From the NCBI GenBank assembly GCA_021154985.1, contig JAJNQE010000024.1:1-13950 (forward strand): a stretch of DNA of 13,950 nt, written 5' to 3'. This DNA is from Hydrogenophaga sp. (GTDB taxonomy: Bacteria; Pseudomonadota; Gammaproteobacteria; Burkholderiales; Burkholderiaceae_C). The notes under the pieces are model-generated. The model saw only the letters and a list, made by a program, of their open reading frames with translations. It ran no database searches and was not told where the DNA came from. A program made the translations under genes and the position numbers. This document shows, in pieces, positions 8,731 to 13,950 of this stretch; positions within the stretch are counted from its first letter, which is position 1; each line of letters starts with the position of its first letter.

Positions 8731-8921
8731 GCGCAGCAGGGGTCGGGAACGAGGGCGGCGCGGCCCGGAAACACCTGAAATGGTTCGTTGCAAGTCAGCA
8801 ACGTAAATTCAAGGACCAAACACGACAAACGGTGGGCTGGGAAACTCAAGCGGATTCTCAGCTTGTCACCGTAATCCGTTGATGTTAAGGTCAAAATTAG
8901 GTTTTTTCCTTCGAGGTCCAA
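8731..8921. other. Spacer between asd and fimV
   Basis: This 191-bp stretch is the longest non-coding part of the window. It has a GC-rich start, a 6-bp hairpin CGTTGC/GCAACG (8786-8791 with 8798-8803, AAGTCA loop) without a following T run, and then an AT-richer part from about 8860. I find no convincing gene or terminator in it. Confidence 0.6.
8863..8891 (+). promoter_or_regulatory. Possible promoter for fimV
   Basis: TTGTCA at 8863-8868 resembles a -35 box (5 of 6 to TTGACA), and TAAGGT begins 17 bp later at 8886. The second element is a poor -10. The position 30-60 bp before the fimV start and the local rise in AT content are supportive; the sequence match alone is weak. Confidence 0.25.
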
Positions 8922-11642
8922 GTGCCATTCAAACCCCGCCATACCCCCTTTCAATCGGCGAGCCAGGTGCGACAAATCACCGGGTTTGGTGGCTTGCAAG
9001 CCATAGCTGCAGCCGCCTTGCTGTGCGCAGCGCTCACGCACCACGGAGCAGCGCAGGCCTTGGCCCTGGGGCGTGTGGTCGTGCAGTCTGCGTTGGGGGA
9101 ACCCTTGCGCGCGGAAATCGACGTGCCGGACATCAACGCCGAAGAAGCAGCCAGCCTGCGCGTGGCGCTGGCATCGCCTGAGACCTTCCGTGCATCGGGC
9201 ATGGAAATCAATCCCGCCCTGTCTGGCCTGCAGATCTCGCTGCAGCGTCGTGCCGACGGACGTTCGTTTCTGCGCCTGACCAGCCCCCGCCCGGTCAACG
9301 AGCCTTTCGTGGACCTGATCGTCGAAGCCAATTGGGCGTCTGGCCGCATCGTTCGCGACTACACGCTGCTGTTCGATCCACCGAACCTGCGCCCTGCGCC
9401 ACGGCCAGTACCGATCGCACCCGGGGTGAGTGCACCGCCGGCCACCCGTGCCCAACCTGTGTTGCCCAGCACACCACTGCCGCCCGTGGCTCAAGCCGCG
9501 TCGGCGCCAGCACCGGCCGTCACGCCGCCCGCAGCACCCACTGCTCAGCCGGAACGCGCGGCAGCGCCAGCTGCGGCTGCGGCCGGTGGTGGACAAGTTC
9601 GCGTTCAGGCGGGCGACACGGCCGGCCGCATTGCTGCCGCCAACCGCCCGGCCAACGTGTCACTGGACCAGATGCTGGTGGCCATGCTCCGCTCCAGCCC
9701 CAACGCGTTCATTGGCGGCAACGTCAACCGCATCAAAGCGGGCGCCGTCATCGACCTGCCCACCTCGGAGCAAGCCGGTGCTGTGAGCGCGGGTGAAGCA
9801 CGCCAGACCATTGCCGCACAAAGCCGCGATTTCAACGAATTCCGCCGACGTCTGGCCGGTGCAGCGCCAGAAGCCGACGTGGGCACGGCAGACCGGCAGG
9901 CTGCCGGCCAAGTGCAGGCTGAAGTGAAGGATGCGGCGCCCGCTGCGCCCGCAGCCGACAAGCTCACGCTGTCGAAAGGCGCGACACCTGCCCAAGTCGC
10001 CAACGAAGAAAAAATCGCCAAGGACCGTCAGGCCAACGAAGCGGCGACCCGCGTGGCCGAACTCTCGCGCAACATCGACGAACTGGCCAAGCTGGGCACA
10101 CCCGCGCCAGCTGCGCCAGCACCCACCACAGCCACCGCTCCAGCAGCGCCTGCGGCCGCCGCGGCTCCCGCACTCGCACCCGCACCCGCATCAACGCCAG
10201 CGTCTCCACCGGCAACGCCATCCGCTCCAGCCGACAGCGCAACCACATCAGCACCCGCAACAACGCCAGCGGAAGCACCCGCCGCTGCCGCGCCGCCGGC
10301 CACACCGCCTGCACCCGCGGTCACGCCCTCCCCTCAAGTGGCCGCCCCCGTCCCCACGCCCCTGCCCGACGAACCCTCGTTCATCGATCAGTTGCGCGAC
10401 AACCCCTTGGTGCTGCCTCTGGCGGGTGGTCTGCTGGCGCTGCTGGCTGGCTTTGGCATCTACCGCATGCGCCAACGCAAAGGTGGCGCCAGCGTCGACA
10501 GCTCCTTCCTTGAAAGCCGTCTGCAACCCGACTCGTTCTTCGGCTCCAGCGGTGGACAGCGCATCGACACAGCAGAGTCGGCCGCCTCGGGCTCGTCCAT
10601 GGTGTATTCGCCCAGCCAGCTCGACGCGGCCGGCGATGTGGACCCGGTGGCCGAGGCCGATGTGTACCTCGCCTATGGGCGGGACCTGCAGGCCGAGGAG
10701 ATCCTCAAGGAAGCCATGCGCAGCACGCCCACGCGCGTGGCCATTCACAACAAGCTGCTCGAGATCTACGCCAAACGCCGCGACGCGCGAGCGTTTGAAG
10801 TCGTGGCCACCGAAGCGTTTGGCCTGACCCAGGGCCAAGGCACCGAATGGGAGCGCGCCTGCGAGCTGGGCAAAGAACTTGATCCATCCAACCCGCTGTA
10901 CCAGCCAGGCGGCAGGCCAGCATCCAAAGCCGGTGCGGTCGAGAGTGTTGCCGGTGGCGGCGCCAACACCATGCCGTTTGTCAGCAGCACCATGGCAGGT
11001 CCGTCGGGCAGTCCGGCATCGGGCATGGGTGACCTGGACCTTGACCTGGACTTTTCGCTTGACGACGCCAGCACCGATCAGAACCTGTCACCCGCGTCAG
11101 CCCCCATGCCGCCGGATGCCGTGTTGTCGGACATGGGAGATCTCCAGATCACCGACGCCCTCACCAGCCAGCCCGCCGAAAGTGCCGGCCCGTCCTCCAT
11201 GTCGATGGACTTTGACCTGGACTTCCCTTCGCAACCTGCAAACCTGCAAGCCCCATCGACGGATTTGCCTGAGCCCGCTGTCGCCGATGCCCCCCCTGCA
11301 CCCACATTCGATTTGAGTGAAGCGCCCGACTTCGGCCTGGACATGGACCTGCCTGATGCCGCCCCCGCCGGCACGGCACCCGCCGTGGCTGCGGCCCCCG
11401 AGGCCATGGCGTTCGATTTGAACGATCTCAACCTCGACCTGGACGCACCCGCCGAAATCGACATGTCGGCCAGCGACGCGTCCGGTCAGGAAAACCCGCT
11501 GGAAACCAAGCTGTCCCTGGCCGAGGAGTTCCGAGCCATCGGCGACTTCGAAGGTGCGCGCTCGCTGGCTGAAGAGGTGCTGGCCGAAGCATCCGGCTCC
11601 CTCAAAACCAAGGCAGGCACCTTCCTGGCCGATCTGGCTTGA
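8922..11642 (+). CDS. fimV: FimV-family polar peptidoglycan-binding scaffold protein
   Basis: Inner-membrane protein of the FimV/HubP family, which in other proteobacteria organises the cell pole and supports type IV pili and twitching. It has 906 residues. In order: a signal peptide (hydrophobic AIAAAALLCAAL, likely cleavage near AQA at 44-46); the conserved FimV N-terminal domain beginning LALGRVVVQSALGEPLRAEI and running to about 155; a Pro/Ala linker; a LysM-like segment (about 225-280, with AFIGGNVNRIKAGAVIDLP); a helical stretch (300-390); a very Pro/Ala-rich linker (393-482); one membrane segment (about 495-514) followed by RMRQRK; then an acidic cytoplasmic part with a TPR-like region (575-660), Asp-Leu repeats (704-848) and the FimV C-terminal domain (860-906, TKLSLAEEFRAIGDFEGA). 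The start is a GTG with GAGG at 8913-8916; a GTG at 8967 would give a shorter signal peptide and is a real alternative. asd, truA and trp genes are its usual neighbours in this group. Confidence 0.93.
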   Translation: MPFKPRHTPFQSASQVRQITGFGGLQAIAAAALLCAALTHHGAAQALALGRVVVQSALGEPLRAEIDVPDINAEEAASLRVALASPETFRASGMEINPALSGLQISLQRRADGRSFLRLTSPRPVNEPFVDLIVEANWASGRIVRDYTLLFDPPNLRPAPRPVPIAPGVSAPPATRAQPVLPSTPLPPVAQAASAPAPAVTPPAAPTAQPERAAAPAAAAAGGGQVRVQAGDTAGRIAAANRPANVSLDQMLVAMLRSSPNAFIGGNVNRIKAGAVIDLPTSEQAGAVSAGEARQTIAAQSRDFNEFRRRLAGAAPEADVGTADRQAAGQVQAEVKDAAPAAPAADKLTLSKGATPAQVANEEKIAKDRQANEAATRVAELSRNIDELAKLGTPAPAAPAPTTATAPAAPAAAAAPALAPAPASTPASPPATPSAPADSATTSAPATTPAEAPAAAAPPATPPAPAVTPSPQVAAPVPTPLPDEPSFIDQLRDNPLVLPLAGGLLALLAGFGIYRMRQRKGGASVDSSFLESRLQPDSFFGSSGGQRIDTAESAASGSSMVYSPSQLDAAGDVDPVAEADVYLAYGRDLQAEEILKEAMRSTPTRVAIHNKLLEIYAKRRDARAFEVVATEAFGLTQGQGTEWERACELGKELDPSNPLYQPGGRPASKAGAVESVAGGGANTMPFVSSTMAGPSGSPASGMGDLDLDLDFSLDDASTDQNLSPASAPMPPDAVLSDMGDLQITDALTSQPAESAGPSSMSMDFDLDFPSQPANLQAPSTDLPEPAVADAPPAPTFDLSEAPDFGLDMDLPDAAPAGTAPAVAAAPEAMAFDLNDLNLDLDAPAEIDMSASDASGQENPLETKLSLAEEFRAIGDFEGARSLAEEVLAEASGSLKTKAGTFLADLA
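10096..10370 (+). repeat. Low-complexity Pro/Ala linker in fimV
   Basis: About 90 codons are dominated by GCN and CCN (Ala, Pro) with Thr and Ser, including local repeats of the CGCACC/GCACCC type around 10165-10190. It encodes the flexible periplasmic linker between the helical region and the membrane segment. Such DNA tends to change length between strains. Confidence 0.7.
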
Positions 11643-11696
11643 GACGCGAACAAGGCCGGTCAGCCGGCTGCCCGGCGCCCGCACTTGTGAACCCTG

Positions 11697-12494
11697 GTGG
11701 CTGACGTGACCCGTATCGCCTTGGGCGTCAGCTACAACGGCGGCGCTTATGAGGGTTGGCAAAGCCAGCTGGGCGGTCAAACCGTGCAGGACAAGCTGGA
11801 GCAGGCACTCACCCGCTTCGGCGCTGCCGACCCCATCAAGACCCTGTGTGCGGGCCGCACCGACTCTGGCGTGCACGGCCTGATGCAGGTGGTGCACTTC
11901 GACACGCCGCTGCAACGGGACGACAACGCGTGGGTCCGGGGTACCAACGCGTTCCTGCCACCCGACATTGCCATCCAGTGGGCGCGCCAGGTCAACGGCG
12001 ACTTTCACGCACGCGGCAGTGCGCGCTCGCGCCGCTACGCCTACGTGCTGCTCGAATCACCCGTGCGTCCCAGCGTGGACGCCGGCCAGGTGGGCTGGGT
12101 GTTCCGACCGCTGGCGCTGGAGCCCATGGTGCAAGCCGCGCAGATGCTCGTGGGCGAACACGACTTCTCTTCATTCCGCGCCGCGCAGTGCCAGGCCCAT
12201 TCGCCAATCAAACACCTCATGCGCGCCGAGGTCACACGCCGGGGTGCCTATTGGCGCTTCGAGTTCGAAGCCTCCGCTTTCCTGCATCACATGATCCGCA
12301 ACATCATGGGCTGCCTGATCACCATCGGCACTGGCAACCATCCCCCCGAGTGGATGGCCGAGGTGCTGCAGGCGAGAAGCCGCGATGTGGCCGCCCCGAC
12401 CTTTTCCCCGGACGGTCTGTATTTTCTCGGGCCGGTCTACGATCCCGTTTGGGGTTTGCCGGAACGCACGCCCGCTTTCGACTGGTTGCCATGA
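11697..12494 (+). CDS. truA: tRNA pseudouridine(38-40) synthase
   Basis: Converts uridines 38-40 in the anticodon arm of tRNAs to pseudouridine; cytoplasmic. The 265-residue product is the usual length (E. coli 270). The catalytic Asp is D56 in CAGRTDSGVHG. Other family segments are VSYNGGAYEGWQSQ (11-24), QVVHF, DFHARGSARSRRYAYVLL, GEHDFSSFRAAQCQ, and FLHHMIRNIMG. The proposed start is a GTG at 11697 with no clear Shine-Dalgarno; a second GTG at 11706 (VTRIALGVSYNG) is also possible, and an in-frame TGA just upstream (11688-11690) excludes a longer protein. The stop overlaps the trpF ATG in ATGA, implying coupled translation. It lies 54 bp after fimV. Confidence 0.97.
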   Translation: MADVTRIALGVSYNGGAYEGWQSQLGGQTVQDKLEQALTRFGAADPIKTLCAGRTDSGVHGLMQVVHFDTPLQRDDNAWVRGTNAFLPPDIAIQWARQVNGDFHARGSARSRRYAYVLLESPVRPSVDAGQVGWVFRPLALEPMVQAAQMLVGEHDFSSFRAAQCQAHSPIKHLMRAEVTRRGAYWRFEFEASAFLHHMIRNIMGCLITIGTGNHPPEWMAEVLQARSRDVAAPTFSPDGLYFLGPVYDPVWGLPERTPAFDWLP

Positions 12495-13168
12495 ATCCCC
12501 ACCGCACACGCATCAAGATCTGCGGTCTCACCCGCGAGGCCGACGTGGACGCGGCCGCCCGCGCGGGGACCGACGCCGTGGGCTTTGTTTTGTACGACAA
12601 AAGCCCGCGCCACGTGACGCCCGAACGCGCTGGCGAACTGGCGCGCCGCCTGCCCGCCTTCGTCACGCCGGTGCTGCTGTTCGTCAACGCCAGCCCCGAA
12701 CACATCGAGCGCGCGTGCGAGGCCGTGCCGAACGCCCTGCTCCAGTTCCATGGCGACGAGTCCCCCGCCGACTGCCTCACTGCTGGTCGCCCTTTCATGC
12801 GCGCTGCGCGCATACCCACCGGCCCCGCCGGGCATGGCTTTGATCTCCTAAAATACGCGTCTGACTTCTCGGCAGCCCAAGCCATCCTGCTCGACGCCCA
12901 CGTCGAAGGCTTCGGCGGCGGGGGTCAATCCTTCGACTGGACGGCATTTCCTTGGTCACACCCGCTTCTAAACGCCAGCTCTCGCCTCGTTTTGTCTGGT
13001 GGACTCACGCCTGCAAGCGTGATCGATGGCATCACGCGCGTGCGGCCCTGGGCCGTTGACGTGAGTTCCGGCGTCGAGGTGTCCAAGGGCATCAAGAGCG
13101 CCGACCTCATGAACGCTTTCGTCACCGCCGTTCGAGCCGTCGACGATCACCTTTCCCGCCTGCCCTGA
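12491..13168 (+). CDS. trpF: Phosphoribosylanthranilate isomerase
   Basis: Amadori isomerisation of N-(5-phosphoribosyl)anthranilate to CdRP in tryptophan synthesis; a cytoplasmic TIM-barrel enzyme. The protein is 225 residues, slightly longer than typical (about 200-215). The catalytic Cys is C11 in KICGLT and the catalytic Asp is D135 in ILLDAHVEG. The phosphate-binding loops are VLSGGLTPASV (167-177) and VDVSSGVEVSKGIKS (189-203). The ATG overlaps the truA stop by 4 bp. The same frame is open far upstream into truA, but that part has no TrpF character. Some codons are unusual for this window: ATA (codon 108) and CTA (codons 120 and 160). trpB follows 43 bp later, so TrpF here is a separate protein, not fused to TrpC as in E. 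coli. Confidence 0.97.
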   Translation: MNPHRTRIKICGLTREADVDAAARAGTDAVGFVLYDKSPRHVTPERAGELARRLPAFVTPVLLFVNASPEHIERACEAVPNALLQFHGDESPADCLTAGRPFMRAARIPTGPAGHGFDLLKYASDFSAAQAILLDAHVEGFGGGGQSFDWTAFPWSHPLLNASSRLVLSGGLTPASVIDGITRVRPWAVDVSSGVEVSKGIKSADLMNAFVTAVRAVDDHLSRLP

Positions 13169-13172
13169 TCGT

Positions 13173-13185
13173 CCCCGATCCGGGG
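13173..13185 (+). other. Hairpin in the trpF-trpB spacer
   Basis: CCCCG (13173-13177) pairs with CGGGG (13181-13185) around an ATC triloop, 4 bases after the trpF stop and 26 before the trpB ATG. No T run follows, so transcription probably continues into trpB. It resembles the stems before leuB and asd. Confidence 0.4.
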
Positions 13186-13211
13186 TTGGGCCAACGAGAA
13201 GAGACCACCCC

Positions 13212-13950
13212 ATGCAGACCTACCAGCAACCCGACGCCCGCGGCCATTTCGGCATTTACGGCGGCAGCTTCGTGAGCGAAACGCTCACCCACGCCATCAA
13301 CGAACTCAGGGCCGCGTACGCCAAGTACCAGCACGACCCCGAGTTCCTCGCTGAATTCAAGAACGAACTGGCGCACTTCGTGGGCCGGCCCAGCCCGGTC
13401 TACCACGCCGCCCGCATGAGCCGCGAGACCGGCGGCGCCCAGATCTTCCTGAAACGCGAAGACCTCAACCACACGGGCGCGCACAAGATCAACAACACCA
13501 TCGGCCAGGCCATGCTCGCCAAGCGCATGGGCAAGCCACGCATCATTGCCGAGACCGGCGCCGGCCAGCATGGCGTGGCCACCGCCACCATCTGCGCCCG
13601 CTACGGGCTGGAATGTGTGGTGTACATGGGCAGCGAAGACGTAAAGCGCCAAAGCCCCAACGTCTACCGCATGAAGCTGCTGGGCGCGACCGTGGTGCCC
13701 GTCGAATCCGGCAGCAAGACGCTGAAAGACGCTCTGAACGAGGCGATGCGCGACTGGGTCGCCAACGTGGACAACACGTTCTACATCATCGGCACCGTGG
13801 CCGGCCCGCACCCCTACCCGATGATGGTGCGCGACTTCCAGAGCGTGATCGGCGAAGAGTGCCTGGTTCAAATGCCCGAGATGCTGCTGGCCGCCGGCTG
13901 CCAGAACGAGCAACCCGACGCGGTGATCGCCTGCGTGGGTGGCGGCAGCA
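13212..13950 (+). CDS. trpB: Tryptophan synthase beta subunit (3' partial)
   Basis: Condenses indole with serine to tryptophan using PLP, as the beta subunit of the alpha2beta2 complex. The gene runs off the right edge; 246 of about 400 residues are visible. The N-terminus MQTYQQPDARGHFGIYGGSF is typical. The PLP-binding Lys is K92 in NHTGAHKINN and the catalytic Glu is E114 in AETGAGQHGVATA; GRPSPVYHA, EDVKRQSPNVYRMKLLGA and GTVAGPHPYPMMVRDFQ also match. The visible part ends in CVGGGS, the start of the Gly-rich PLP phosphate loop. The start is an ATG 43 bp after trpF with only a weak purine stretch (GAGAAGAGA) before it. trpA is expected next, outside the window. Confidence 0.97.
   Translation, partial: MQTYQQPDARGHFGIYGGSFVSETLTHAINELRAAYAKYQHDPEFLAEFKNELAHFVGRPSPVYHAARMSRETGGAQIFLKREDLNHTGAHKINNTIGQAMLAKRMGKPRIIAETGAGQHGVATATICARYGLECVVYMGSEDVKRQSPNVYRMKLLGATVVPVESGSKTLKDALNEAMRDWVANVDNTFYIIGTVAGPHPYPMMVRDFQSVIGEECLVQMPEMLLAAGCQNEQPDAVIACVGGGS

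Noticed and set aside
8879..9181. Alternative plus-strand open frame across the fimV start region
   Set aside because: The fimV frame has a signal peptide and the conserved LGRVVVQSALGEPLRAEI segment; the other frame has no family features.
10028..10324. Minus-strand Gly/Ala-rich frame opposite fimV, resembling a PE_PGRS-like protein
   Set aside because: It is the reverse complement of the Pro/Ala linker codons of fimV, so the composition is a by-product.
11756..12490. Open frame of about 245 codons upstream of and continuous with trpF, overlapping truA in another frame
   Set aside because: The truA frame has full family motifs; the overlapping frame is Arg/Pro/Ala-rich, has no recognisable domain, and is expected from GC-rich coding DNA. 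TrpF begins at the ATG at 12491.

Overview
The window is ordinary, densely packed core chromosome of a GC-rich Gram-negative bacterium. The gene order and protein sequences point to the betaproteobacteria, order Burkholderiales, most likely a Comamonadaceae-type genome. This is inferred from protein character and synteny, not from a marker gene. Every gene is on the + strand, there is little spacer DNA, and I see no mobile element, tRNA, rRNA, CRISPR array or sign of recent transfer. Both ends cut through a gene.

Region 1 (1-4070) is the distal part of a succinate dehydrogenase/citrate synthase operon: sdhA (5' end missing), sdhB, sdhE (FAD assembly factor for SdhA) and gltA. It closes with a strong intrinsic terminator. 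These genes feed carbon into the TCA cycle and pass electrons from succinate to quinone.

Region 2 (4081-8730) is a branched-chain and aspartate-family amino acid cluster: leuC, a 43-residue entericidin-like lipoprotein gene, leuD, leuB and asd. LeuC and LeuD form isopropylmalate isomerase and LeuB is the following dehydrogenase; leuA is not present here. Asd supplies aspartate semialdehyde for Lys/Thr/Met and diaminopimelate.

Region 3 (8731-13950) starts with the longest spacer (191 bp). It holds fimV (peptidoglycan-binding polar scaffold protein), truA (tRNA pseudouridine synthase), trpF, and trpB, which runs off the right edge. truA and trpF overlap by 4 bp.

I did not find a previously undescribed system. 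The items most worth a second look are small. One is the entericidin-like gene inserted between the two isomerase subunit genes, with a TAATG junction to leuD. Another is a set of similar CCCCG...CGGGG hairpins in three cistron junctions. Others are the acidic Asp-Leu repeats in the FimV tail, and -10-like hexamers made with unusual codons inside leuB and trpF.
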